Assembly (NCBI GenBank): GCA_938091165.1 | Contig: CALKNK010000030.1 | Span: 1-60,349, forward strand | From: an uncultured Ilumatobacter sp. | Lineage (GTDB): Bacteria > Actinomycetota > Acidimicrobiia > Acidimicrobiales > Ilumatobacteraceae | DNA: 60,349 bases | Direction of reading: 5' to 3' | In this document: positions 42,135 to 50,637 of the stretch, piece by piece | How positions within the stretch are numbered: the stretch's first letter is position 1 | How the letters are laid out: every line of letters begins with the position of its first letter | Position numbers and translations under genes: made by a program | The notes under the pieces: model-generated | The model's input: the letters and a program-made list of their open reading frames with translations, nothing else | Told to the model about the DNA's origin: nothing | The model's database searches: none

Positions 42135-43157
42135 TCACTGACGCGCTAACGCCTGTTCCTTTAGAGCAGGGATGATGTGCTCGCCGTATTGAGTAAGCGT
42201 TTGGTCTTTGCCGTCGTGTTGCAAGTAGATCGCGAACTGATCAACGCCGAGGGCCTGCAACGCAGAAAGCCGTTCCAGCTGAGCCTCAACCGGTCCGAGG
42301 ATGCAGAACCGGTCGACGATCTCGTCGGGCACGAACGCCGTATGCGTGTTACCCGACTGACCGTGTTGGTTGTAGTCGTACGCTTTGCGTCCCTTGATGT
42401 AGTCGGTGAGCGCCGACGGCACCGACGACGATTCGCCGTAACGGGCGACGATGTCGGCGACGTGGTTGCCGACCATGCCACCAAACCATCGACACTGATC
42501 ACGCATGTAAGCCAGGTCGGTGTTCGGCCCGACATAGGCCGGGGCCGCCACACAGATTGTGATGTCGTCAGGGTCACGATCGGCGTCGGTTGCAGCGGTG
42601 CGGACCGCATCGATCGTCCATTCAGCAACCGATAGGTCAGCGAGCTGCAAGATGAACCCATCGCATGTTTCGCCGATCAGCTTGAGCGCTTTGGGACCAT
42701 AACCAGCACCCCACACTTCGAGGCTGCTCTTTGCGGCCCAAGGCAACGTGATCGTCGAGCCGTTGTAGTCGACGCTGCGACCGCAGGCAAGTTCGCGAAT
42801 CACGTTGATCGAGTCACGCATTGTTGCCAGAGTTGTCGGCTTACCGTTGGTGACGCGGACCGCCGAGTCGCCCCGACCGATTCCACAGATCGTTCGATTG
42901 CCGTACATCTCATTGAGCGTTGCGTAGGTCGATGCAGTCACAGTCCAATCGCGCGTCGCCGGGTTTGTGACCATCGGCCCGACAACGACATTACGCGTCT
43001 CGTTGAGGATCTGGGAGTAAATGACGTACGGCTCTTCCCAGAGAATGTGCGAGTCAAAGGTCCAGACATGGCTGAAGCCATATGTCTCTGCACGCTTGGC
43101 GAGGTCGATGACACGCGCCGCTGGCGGTGTGGTCTGCAGTACGACTCCGATGTCCAT
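42135..43157 (-). CDS. F420-dependent LLM-class oxidoreductase (TIGR03842/CPS_4043 type)
   Basis: Luciferase-like monooxygenase fold protein of 340 aa. It begins MDIGVVLQTTPPAARVIDLAKRAE, continues with FSHVWTFDSHILWEEPYV, GIGRGDSAVR and VWGAGYGPKALKLIGETCDG. It fits the CPS_4043-type family, which is typically encoded with dihydropyrimidinase, as here: it follows hydA by 14 nt and is third in the operon nitrilase-hydA-LLM. The cofactor could be F420 or FMN. Its reaction in pyrimidine or hydantoin breakdown is not settled; a role in ring reduction or oxidation is an inference from context. Confidence 0.88.
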   Translation of the reverse strand: MDIGVVLQTTPPAARVIDLAKRAETYGFSHVWTFDSHILWEEPYVIYSQILNETRNVVVGPMVTNPATRDWTVTASTYATLNEMYGNRTICGIGRGDSAVRVTNGKPTTLATMRDSINVIRELACGRSVDYNGSTITLPWAAKSSLEVWGAGYGPKALKLIGETCDGFILQLADLSVAEWTIDAVRTAATDADRDPDDITICVAAPAYVGPNTDLAYMRDQCRWFGGMVGNHVADIVARYGESSSVPSALTDYIKGRKAYDYNQHGQSGNTHTAFVPDEIVDRFCILGPVEAQLERLSALQALGVDQFAIYLQHDGKDQTLTQYGEHIIPALKEQALARQ

Positions 43158-43171
43158 GTTGTGGTCCCGTT

Positions 43172-44587
43172 TCAGTGGATGTACTGGTTCAGGCTGCGCT
43201 TGACAAATTGACCGTGACCCTTGACGCCAAGGTAGGTGTCGTTCGCCACGACCACGCGGCCACGTGAAATCACCGTGTCGACCTTGCCGTCAACTTCGAA
43301 GCCCTCGAAGGACGAGTGATCCATCGCCATATGGTGTTTATTGTTGATGCCAATTTTGGTTTTTGTATTTGGATCCCACACCAGAACGTCTGCGTCAGCA
43401 CCTGGCTCGAGCACGCCTTTCTTCTCGAGGCCGAACATGCGCGCCGGGGTGGTACAGCAGGTTTCGACCCAGCGTTCGAGGGTCATCTCCCCCATCACCA
43501 CTCCCTGATAGATCATCTCCATTCGGTGCTCCACGCCGCCCATACCATTCGGGATCTTTGAGAAGTCCCCGAGGCCGAGTTCCTTCTGGTCCTTCATACA
43601 AAACGGGCAGTGGTCGGTCGACACCACGGCCAACTCGTTCATCCGCAGGCCCTTCCAAAGATCCTTTTGGTGATGTTCGTGCTTCGAACGCAGCGGCGTT
43701 GAACACACCCATTTCGCTCCTTCGAACCCCGGCTGAGCGAGGTGGTCTTCGATCGAGAGGTAAAGGTACTGCGGGCAGGTTTCCGCAAACACGTTGAGGC
43801 CCATGTGCTGAGCGCGCGACACTTCTTCGAGGGCCTCGGACGCCGACATGTGCACGATGTAAAGCGGAACATTGCCGGCGACACGAGCGAGCTTGATCGC
43901 ACGGTGTGTCGCCTCTGACTCGAGTTCCTCAGGCCTGGTATACGAGTGATACTTCGGATCGCTGTCACCACGGGCCAGCGACTGAGCGACAAGCACGTCG
44001 ATCGCAATGCCGTTTTCAGCGTGCATCATCATCAAGGCACCCGATTCAGATGCGTTCTGCATTGCACGCAGGATCTTGCCATCGTCCGAGTAGAAGACAC
44101 CCGGGTAGGCCATGAACATCTTAAAGCTCGTAATACCTTCATTTTCGACGAGGTATGTCATTGCCTGGAGCGATTCTTCGTTAACGTCGCCAATGATCTG
44201 GTGAAAGGCGTAGTCAACGTGGCATTCGCCAGCGGCTTCCACGTGTCGCTCAGCGAGGGCCTCTCGCACGTCAAGCCCAACTGTTTGCGATGCAAAGTCG
44301 ATGATGGTGGTGACGCCGCCCCAAGCAGCCGCTCGCGACCCGGTATCAAAGTCATCAGCAGACACCGTGCCACCGAAGGGCAGCGACATATGGACGTGGG
44401 CATCAACGCCACCAGGCACCACGTATTTTCCGGTTGCGTCGATCGCAACGTCAGGTGTGATGCCGTATGCCGCGGCGTGCCCTGGAGCAAGTATCGCAGC
44501 GATCGATTCGCCGTCGATCAACACATCGGCTTCGCGTCGACCTATCGCAGAGACGACCGTGCCGCCATAAATCAGTGTGGTCACCAT
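43172..44587 (-). CDS. hydA: Dihydropyrimidinase / D-hydantoinase
   Basis: Amidohydrolase of 471 aa opening the ring of dihydrouracil, dihydrothymine or hydantoins. Metal motif GVDAHVHMSLPFGG, the carboxylated lysine in SFKMFMAYPG, MHAENG, YIVHMSA and the later DHCPF Asp are all present, as is the substrate loop with the FYSDDGK stretch. It is the middle gene of a three-gene operon (13-14 nt spacers) with a carbamoyl-amide hydrolase upstream and an LLM oxidoreductase downstream, which makes reductive pyrimidine catabolism the best reading; the dihydropyrimidine dehydrogenase gene is not in the window. Confidence 0.95.
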   Translation of the reverse strand: MVTTLIYGGTVVSAIGRREADVLIDGESIAAILAPGHAAAYGITPDVAIDATGKYVVPGGVDAHVHMSLPFGGTVSADDFDTGSRAAAWGGVTTIIDFASQTVGLDVREALAERHVEAAGECHVDYAFHQIIGDVNEESLQAMTYLVENEGITSFKMFMAYPGVFYSDDGKILRAMQNASESGALMMMHAENGIAIDVLVAQSLARGDSDPKYHSYTRPEELESEATHRAIKLARVAGNVPLYIVHMSASEALEEVSRAQHMGLNVFAETCPQYLYLSIEDHLAQPGFEGAKWVCSTPLRSKHEHHQKDLWKGLRMNELAVVSTDHCPFCMKDQKELGLGDFSKIPNGMGGVEHRMEMIYQGVVMGEMTLERWVETCCTTPARMFGLEKKGVLEPGADADVLVWDPNTKTKIGINNKHHMAMDHSSFEGFEVDGKVDTVISRGRVVVANDTYLGVKGHGQFVKRSLNQYIH

Positions 44588-44600
44588 AGTCAGACCCCTC

Positions 44601-45443
44601 TCAGCCTTCCACCAGTTCGCCGTATGCCTCAGGGCGACGGTCGCGGTAAAATTGCCAGCCGTCGCGGACCTCGCGAATCAGGTCGAGGTCAAGTTCACGG
44701 ACGATCAATTCAGGATCATGAGGACTGCCTTTGTCACCGACGTACTCGCCGCGCGGCCCGATGAAGTAGCTCTGTCCGTAGAAGTCATTCTCACCGAGCG
44801 GCTCGATGCCCACACGGTTGATCGCGCCGACGTAGTACATATTCGCCACCGCTGCTGCCGGCTGCTCAATCGACCAGAGGTATTCACTGAGGCCCCGGTG
44901 AGTCGCTGACGGGTTGAAGACAATCTCAGCTCCGTTTAGCCCAAGTGCCCGCCACCCCTCCGGGAAGTGACGGTCATAACAGATGTACACACCGACCTTG
45001 CCAACAGCGGTGTCAAAGATTGGATACCCCCCGTTGCCCGGCTTGAAGTAGAACTTTTCCCAGAATCCTGTCACCTGCGGAATGTGCTGCTTACGGTATT
45101 TACCCAGGTACGTACCATCGGCATCAACGACCGCCGCTGTGTTGTAATAAACACCAGGTTGTTCGATTTCGTACATCGGCAGGACCATCACCATGTTGAG
45201 TTCCTTGGCAAGCGCCTGAAAGCGCCTCGTGGTTGGCCCATCAGGTATGTACTCGGTGTACTCGTAGTACTCAGCATCCTGCACCTGGCAGAAGTACGGT
45301 CCGTAAAAGAGCTCCTGAAAACAGATGATCTGGGCGCCCTGCGTTGCTGCTTCCCTTGCCGCTGCTTCGTGCTTAAGGATCATCGACTCTTTGTCGCCTG
45401 ACCAGTCTGTCTGGAGAAGTGCGGCTTTCACGATATTTGCCAT
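44601..45443 (-). CDS. Nitrilase-family N-carbamoyl amide hydrolase (beta-ureidopropionase-like)
   Basis: Carbon-nitrogen hydrolase of 280 aa with the Glu-Lys-Cys triad: Glu in CFQELFYGPYF, Lys in YRKQHIPQV and Cys in YICYDRHFPEG. The sequence VNPSAT-like block (EIVFNPSATHRGLSEYLW) and GVYYNTAAVVDADG fit beta-ureidopropionase/N-carbamoylputrescine amidase. With dihydropyrimidinase 13 nt downstream it should convert N-carbamoyl-beta-alanine to beta-alanine, CO2 and ammonia. It is the first gene of the operon; about 530 bp upstream hold only a small candidate ORF and repeats. Confidence 0.93.
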   Translation of the reverse strand: MANIVKAALLQTDWSGDKESMILKHEAAAREAATQGAQIICFQELFYGPYFCQVQDAEYYEYTEYIPDGPTTRRFQALAKELNMVMVLPMYEIEQPGVYYNTAAVVDADGTYLGKYRKQHIPQVTGFWEKFYFKPGNGGYPIFDTAVGKVGVYICYDRHFPEGWRALGLNGAEIVFNPSATHRGLSEYLWSIEQPAAAVANMYYVGAINRVGIEPLGENDFYGQSYFIGPRGEYVGDKGSPHDPELIVRELDLDLIREVRDGWQFYRDRRPEAYGELVEG

Positions 45444-45676
45444 GTCCGGACACTAAGCGACATATCGGACATCGGGCAATGGTCAAGAGCTGTTCACCCT
45501 CCGAAGTCGGCGTTCCCCGACATAAACAATTTTACCTAACATGAGCTCCGTCGTTGTCTCAATGGAACTTCAGGGGCCTTAAGAGCAGCACACCGAAATC
45601 CTTCCGGCGCAAGCATGTTGGACCTTCGAATTGTCGGTCCCGTGGGACATCAAGAACAACATTGCATCGCACCTCG

Positions 45677-45704
45677 GTAATCCGTAATTCGTAATCCGTA
45701 ATCA
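45677..45704. repeat. Heptanucleotide tandem array (GTAATCC-type), 4 units
   Basis: Four 7-bp units gtaatcc, gtaattc, gtaatcc, gtaatca. On the minus strand they translate as the ITDYELRIT peptide pattern familiar from intergenic repeats in many bacterial genomes. It is non-coding in all likelihood. Confidence 0.85.
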
Positions 45705-45758
45705 GGTGGCGCCCCTGGGCTATCCCCAGCCTCCATCTGCCGCTATTCAGGACAAGAA

Positions 45759-45902
45759 TCAATCGTCGATCACCACGATTCCAGGGTTCACATCCGAAAG
45801 TTCAGATACTTCGAAAGCCTGGGGCTTTTCTGATGCCTTCGATAGCGCGCCGGCCGGGATCGTCAGTTCAGATGGCGACCCCAAGAAGTTGTGCAGACGC
45901 AT
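45759..45902 (-). CDS. Candidate small protein, 47 aa
   Basis: A short ORF starting ATG with GAGG six bases upstream, reading MRLHNFLGSPSELTIPAGAL at the start and ending DVNPGIVVIDD before TGA. Its composition (no low complexity, hydrophobic-polar alternation, normal GC at third positions) looks protein-like and differs from the other frames here. No known family. It has no neighbour within 70 bp on the same strand other than the end of the helicase gene upstream of it in coordinates, so it would need its own promoter. Confidence 0.35.
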   Translation of the reverse strand: MRLHNFLGSPSELTIPAGALSKASEKPQAFEVSELSDVNPGIVVIDD

Positions 45903-45972
45903 CACAACCTCAGGTCACACGCTTGCGTCGCTCCAGAGGAGCAAACGCTAGACGACCTCTCAGCAGCAGTAA

Positions 45973-48762
45973 CTATTGGCGCTCGATGCCGGTGAGCGCG
46001 ATGACAAGTCGATTCTCCTCGCGAGAAGCTTCAAGGTTTACGTCGCCAATGATTCGCCATTCGTCATTCCCCTCGGGGTCGTGAATGGTCTGGCTGACCC
46101 TTCCCCCCAGCGGATCGAAGTCGAAACGGCTCGAGTTTCGGGCATCACCGTCAATTTCGATCGCGTCATAGTCATCCCAGTAGGGCGCCATCAACTTGCG
46201 GGCGTTCAGACCCTCGACTGAACCTCTCGGACGTTCCTGGCGAGCCAGTTGCTCAACCCAACGGAATGCTGCGTTGCGAACCAGCGTACGAAACGCCCGA
46301 GCATCAGTAGTGATCGTGACCTCGCCCGGGATCTCTTGTGACGGTGGACGGACCTCCCCGTCAACTTCTCCGTGCTCATCCGGGTTCTGAAGTCGCTCCC
46401 ACTCGTCCAACAAGCTCGAGTCAACCTGGCGTACGAGCGTGCCAAGCCAGTGTGCTATCTCATCAAGTTCCTCGTTCATCGTTTCGGCGGGAACGTTCTG
46501 AGTGATGCCCTTGAATACATCCGACAGATAGCGCAAAAGAACACCCTCACTCTGCTTCAGTCCATAATGACTCGTGTACTCACCGAACGTCATCGACCGT
46601 TCGAACATGTCTCGTGCGATCGATTTTGGCTTGACGGTGTTTCCCCCAACCCAAGGGTGCTTGGCGCGGAACTCATTGAAGTCTGCGTAAATCCAGTCCT
46701 TCATCGGCCGGGGTGGCTCAACCTTGCCCAGACGCTCCATACGCTCCTCGTACTCGACGCCTGACGACTTCATCTCGGCCATTAACTCATCTTTGGCCTT
46801 GCGAAGCTGAGCGTTAACCACTACCCCCGGGCTCTCCTGCACTGCCTCAATGATGGTCAGCACTGCGATCGCCCGCTGCATCTCGCCCTTCGTCTCGGCG
46901 GCGACGAAGCGCACCGTTGACTCCGCCTCGCCCGACTCTGTACGTTCGGCGACTCGATCGAAGCCAGCAGTTGCGTTGTTCTCCTTTACCTCTATCTCGG
47001 CTGTTTCGTTCGTCGCATCTGCATCGGTGATGACATCCAGAACTAGGCCAGACAGGGCTGCGAACGGACTGTCGTTGGCCGGGGTTTCGTGCTCAACCAA
47101 TTTGTTACGTTCTCGCTCACGTCGATCGTTGCGTTGCTCGTGTGACTGTTCTTCCACTTCGAACTCACGATCAAGATGTTCAATTGCATCGAGCGCCCAC
47201 AGCGACAGCGGTTGGTGTAGCGCAAACTCGTCTTGCAAGTCGAAGTCGACACGTACTCGGCGGCCGTACTTGTCGGATTCATCGGGGAACTCAAGGAGAC
47301 CAGCGTCAACGAGCGAGCGATAGATAGAAATCGACCGCCGAATGTGATGGCGCTGATTCTTACGTGGTTCGTGGTTGTCGGTCATCAATGTTCGGACGGC
47401 GCGACAGCCGTCGCCGGGTCGATCTAGCAGACTCATCACCATCTGGTGGTTGACCACGAAGCTCGACGTCAATGGCTCAGGGTCACCTTCGACCAGCTTG
47501 GTAAAGGTGTTTTTGTCCCAGTGGGCGTAGCCACGTTCAGGAGCCTTCTTTTTAACGAGCTTCTTTTTTTTCTTTGCGTCCTCTGCTGCCTTTTGCAGCA
47601 TTTGTTGATTTATCACGACGTGTTCGGGGGCTTGGGCCCAGACGTCCCCGCTGTCGTCGAAGCCGCGTCTGCCCGCCCGCCCAGCGATCTGCTGGAACTC
47701 GCGCACGCGCAGGAGTCGAGTGTTGGCGCCGTCATATTTGCAAAGCTGAGTGAATAGCACCGACCGAATCGGCACGTTGACGCCGACACCAAGTGTGTCG
47801 GTGCCGCAGATGATTTTGAGAAGCCCTGCCTGAGCTAGCCGCTCTACGAGCAGCCGATACTTCGGGAGGAGGCCGGCGTGATGCACACCCACTCCTCCGA
47901 CAAGAAAGCGTCGCAGGCCTTTACCAAACGGCGAATCGAATCGGAATCCGCCGATCAGATCCTTGATCTGTTGCTTCTCATCTTTGCTCAGCGGGTCGAG
48001 GCTTAGGTAGCTCTGCGCCGCCTCGGTTGCCTCGCGCTGGGTGAAGTGCACAAGATAAATCGGTGCCCTGCCGGACTCGAGGAGCGCTTCGATCGACTGA
48101 TGCAGTGTCGACGTTCGGTACTCGAAATGCAGCGGAACTGGTCGCTGTGTCGACTTGACCAGCGCCGTGTCTCGACCGGTTCGCCGAGATAGCTCATCTT
48201 CAAAGAATCGGGTATTGCCGAGCGTCGCTGACATCAGCAGAAACTGGCAGTGCGGAAGTTCGAGGATTGGTAACTGCCAGGCCCAGCCACGTTGTGGATC
48301 GGCGTAAAAGTGGAACTCGTCCGAAATCACGATGTCAACGTCCGTGCGGTCACCGTCGCGCAACGCCCAGTTCGCAAGGATTTCAGCGGTGCAGCAAATA
48401 ATTGGAGCGTCGGGGTTGATGGACCCGTCGCCGGTGATCATTCCCACACGCTCTGGTCCGAACTGCCGACACAACTCAAAGAACTTCTCGCTGACCAGTG
48501 CCTTGATGGGGGCGGTGTACACGCTGCGCTGATCACGCCCTAGGCCGACGAAATGAGCGGCGACCGCCACGAGTGACTTGCCTGACCCGGTCGGCGTATT
48601 GAGGATCACGTTGCTACCGGCAATCAGTTCAAACGCAGCTTCTTCCTGCGCCGGGTACATCTCGATACCCTGCCCAGCTGTCCAATTGGTGAAGCCATCA
48701 AGCAACGCTGACTCGTCGGGAGCAGGCGGCAAATGCTTCAGGATGGGTGGTAGGTCGCTCAT
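45973..48762 (-). CDS. DEAD/DEAH-box helicase with DUF3516 C-terminal region
   Basis: Superfamily 2 helicase of about 929 aa (Ski2/MTR4-like). Motifs in order: Q-motif region MYPAQEEA, motif I TPTGSGKS, Ia APIKAL, II SDEFHF (DEVH variant), III LMSATLGN, IV-V with HHAGLLPKYR and ICGTDTLGVGVNVP, VI QQIAGRAGRRG. A basic KKKKKLVKKK stretch follows at about 410, and the long C-terminal half is the DUF3516 region typical of actinobacterial proteins. The role is probably RNA or DNA unwinding in stress or RNA decay. The ATG at 48762 is chosen; the open frame to 48963 overlaps the divergent DUF2007 gene. Confidence 0.93.
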   Translation of the reverse strand: MSDLPPILKHLPPAPDESALLDGFTNWTAGQGIEMYPAQEEAAFELIAGSNVILNTPTGSGKSLVAVAAHFVGLGRDQRSVYTAPIKALVSEKFFELCRQFGPERVGMITGDGSINPDAPIICCTAEILANWALRDGDRTDVDIVISDEFHFYADPQRGWAWQLPILELPHCQFLLMSATLGNTRFFEDELSRRTGRDTALVKSTQRPVPLHFEYRTSTLHQSIEALLESGRAPIYLVHFTQREATEAAQSYLSLDPLSKDEKQQIKDLIGGFRFDSPFGKGLRRFLVGGVGVHHAGLLPKYRLLVERLAQAGLLKIICGTDTLGVGVNVPIRSVLFTQLCKYDGANTRLLRVREFQQIAGRAGRRGFDDSGDVWAQAPEHVVINQQMLQKAAEDAKKKKKLVKKKAPERGYAHWDKNTFTKLVEGDPEPLTSSFVVNHQMVMSLLDRPGDGCRAVRTLMTDNHEPRKNQRHHIRRSISIYRSLVDAGLLEFPDESDKYGRRVRVDFDLQDEFALHQPLSLWALDAIEHLDREFEVEEQSHEQRNDRRERERNKLVEHETPANDSPFAALSGLVLDVITDADATNETAEIEVKENNATAGFDRVAERTESGEAESTVRFVAAETKGEMQRAIAVLTIIEAVQESPGVVVNAQLRKAKDELMAEMKSSGVEYEERMERLGKVEPPRPMKDWIYADFNEFRAKHPWVGGNTVKPKSIARDMFERSMTFGEYTSHYGLKQSEGVLLRYLSDVFKGITQNVPAETMNEELDEIAHWLGTLVRQVDSSLLDEWERLQNPDEHGEVDGEVRPPSQEIPGEVTITTDARAFRTLVRNAAFRWVEQLARQERPRGSVEGLNARKLMAPYWDDYDAIEIDGDARNSSRFDFDPLGGRVSQTIHDPEGNDEWRIIGDVNLEASREENRLVIALTGIERQ

Positions 48763-48784
48763 GAGGTGCCCATAGTCTGCACGC

Positions 48785-49081
48785 ATGCCGACGTTTCGCA
48801 GCGCCTGGAACTGGGTGTTCGGAAAGCACCTACCCGATCCGCCGAATCCTGACAAGACCGTCGAAGCCGGATGGGTCCCGGTCTGGCAGGGCCCGATGCT
48901 CACCGAACTACTGAAAAACGAAGGCGTCCCGGCGGTCTGGGTAGAGGATTTCAATCTCAACATGGGCGTCTACAACCGGGAGGCAATGGCGCGGATCTTC
49001 GTCACCGAAGACCGCAAAGCAGAGGCCGAAGCGATCATCGAAGATTTCACCGGCACCTCGCCACGTCACCGCAAACTATGA
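48785..49081 (+). CDS. DUF2007-type small protein (putative signal-transducing)
   Basis: A 98 aa protein with a DUF2007-like core from GWVPVWQGPMLTELLKNEGVPAVWVED to the end: it resembles a degenerate PII/ACT-like fold in which residues GPMLTELLKNEGVPA form the first helix. MGVYNREAMARIFVTEDRKAEAEAIIEDF is the closing helix. The role is unknown. It is divergent from the helicase gene with only 22 bp between starts, so the promoters overlap. Confidence 0.75.
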   Translation: MPTFRSAWNWVFGKHLPDPPNPDKTVEAGWVPVWQGPMLTELLKNEGVPAVWVEDFNLNMGVYNREAMARIFVTEDRKAEAEAIIEDFTGTSPRHRKL

Positions 49082-49198
49082 CGAGACCGATTTGCTGTCT
49101 GCATTCGCCTTTGGAGGATTGGGTCTCGAAAATCTCGATGTCAACGATGCTGGCGACGGTGTGGCTGGAGAACGGGGCAGCGCGGTGTCGGGCGGGGC

Positions 49199-50029
49199 CT
49201 ACATGGCGCTTTGGCGGAGTAGTTCGTAGGCCACGGGACACTCAGGCCGGATGGCCGGTGGACCCATAGGTGCGCGGCCGTGCGGGCCGATGACATCGGT
49301 GACCATCGTGGCGGGGACTATTTCGACGTCCATCTCCCAGGCGTCAACTCGGTACTCTCCGCCAGGATCAATGATCGCCTCGTGCCGCTGAACCATGTGA
49401 TCAACGAAGGCCGAGGGCAGCCGACACCCAACACCTGCAACGAGCCACACTGGCGTGCCCCACGCATGCGCTGAAGCAGCGATAGTCGACGAACCAATTG
49501 GGGCTACGATTCGATCCGAATCACACGCCAATGCCTCGATCAATACAACATCAGCAGCACAAACTGCTGCTCCCGCAGTACCAGCATCTACTCGATCATT
49601 GTCGACGTCGTATCGGTCTAGCTTGCGGACGAACTCGGTGGCCGAGTGCCCGGCGTCGAGCGCAAGCACCCGAATGTCACCTCGACGGATGAGACCATCG
49701 CCTGCAACATCAGGAGACCCAATTGTCACGATGGTGGCGTCATCAGGAAGCGCAGCTGCAAGCTCAGCACCCGTGCGATCTTTACGGATTTGCTCTGCCA
49801 GCTCCCACACCGCTTCAAACGGCTCAGACGAAGTCGAGGCATTTGCACAGAGCCACCAAAGCGCCCCTGTGAACGGATGTCGTTCAACGATGCGTCGGCA
49901 CGCAACCACGACGCCTGACGGGTCAAGATGAAGCGAACCGAGTGCATGGGCGGTCTCCTCTACAAGCGCGGTCGCATTGACACCCTGGGCCCGGGCGACG
50001 TAACGAAGGTGCTCGATTGGGTGCATCAT
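49199..50029 (-). CDS. eIF-2B alpha/MtnA-like family protein
   Basis: About 276 aa, Rossmann-like protein similar to the initiation factor 2B alpha subunit / methylthioribose-1-phosphate isomerase superfamily. Its N-terminus (MHPIEHLRYVARAQGVNATALVEETAHAL) is helical; the C-terminal part has CAADVVLIEALACDSDRIVAPIGSSTIAASAHAWGTPVWLVAG, matching the GADxV...NKiGT...A-a-hP-Y block of the family in modified form. The usual catalytic Cys and Asp of MtnA are not obvious, so it may be a non-enzymatic or differently acting relative. Adjacent ATG codons at 50029 and 50026 are possible. It is divergent from the thioredoxin-fold gene. Confidence 0.75.
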   Translation of the reverse strand: MMHPIEHLRYVARAQGVNATALVEETAHALGSLHLDPSGVVVACRRIVERHPFTGALWWLCANASTSSEPFEAVWELAEQIRKDRTGAELAAALPDDATIVTIGSPDVAGDGLIRRGDIRVLALDAGHSATEFVRKLDRYDVDNDRVDAGTAGAAVCAADVVLIEALACDSDRIVAPIGSSTIAASAHAWGTPVWLVAGVGCRLPSAFVDHMVQRHEAIIDPGGEYRVDAWEMDVEIVPATMVTDVIGPHGRAPMGPPAIRPECPVAYELLRQSAM

Positions 50030-50097
50030 TGCTGACGGTACCCGAGACCGCGCCAATGGTTGCGGTCCATGCCTCCTAACTCGCTACGCTCTCGGCC

Positions 50098-50622
50098 GTG
50101 GCCGTCCCCACTGTGCAGCAGCTTCCAACCGAACTGAATCTCACCCCGCTCGTAGCCGACGGCCGAGAATGGGGGCTGGGACAGTCCCGGCCAATCATGG
50201 ACTGGCTGACCACGTTCCACCTTGCCTCCGTGGTGCTTGATCCGTACACCAACGAAAGCTCGTGGATCCTCCGCTCGGCGACTCGAATTCTCGAGCAATT
50301 CCGCAGCTCACACGCCAGAATCAACTTCATCGTGACCGCCGGAGCCGAAGATGCCCGAGCGTTTCTCGGGCCACTCACCGAGGAGTACCTAGTGTTCTGC
50401 GACCCCGATCGCTCCGCTGTCAAGGCGATGGGCCTCACCGAACTTCCGGCGTTCGTCTTCACTCGCGTTGACGGCGCCGTTGCGGCAAAGACGGAAGGCT
50501 GGCAGCCCAAAGAGTGGGAGGCGGTCGCTGACGCCATCGCCGACGTGACGTCGTGGACCTCGCTCGACATTCCTGGTGCCGGCGATCCCGGGCCATTCAG
50601 CGGCTCGCCCGCTTTGGGCTGA
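50098..50622 (+). CDS. Thioredoxin-fold conserved protein without CXXC
   Basis: A 174 aa soluble protein. The segment FLGPLTEEYLVFCDPDRSAVKAMGLTELPAFVFTRVDGAVAAKTEGWQP resembles the second half of a peroxiredoxin/thioredoxin fold with a cis-Pro (ELPAF), but there is only one Cys (VFCDPD) and no redox motif. It appears to be an actinobacterial family of unknown function. It starts with GTG and ends 16 nt before hrpB, so it probably shares that transcript, together with the TauE-like exporter. Confidence 0.7.
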   Translation: MAVPTVQQLPTELNLTPLVADGREWGLGQSRPIMDWLTTFHLASVVLDPYTNESSWILRSATRILEQFRSSHARINFIVTAGAEDARAFLGPLTEEYLVFCDPDRSAVKAMGLTELPAFVFTRVDGAVAAKTEGWQPKEWEAVADAIADVTSWTSLDIPGAGDPGPFSGSPALG

Positions 50623-50637
50623 TCCGCTCAGTGCCAC

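Larger units (their letters stand above)
45444..45972. other. Intergenic region of 529 bp with heptamer repeats and a small ORF
   Basis: Between the start of the pyrimidine-catabolism operon and the end of the DUF3516 helicase gene. It contains the heptamer array at 45677-45704 and one credible short minus-strand ORF at 45759-45902. The upstream 230 bp next to the operon should hold its promoter, but no clear -35/-10 pair or operator could be named. Confidence 0.5.
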
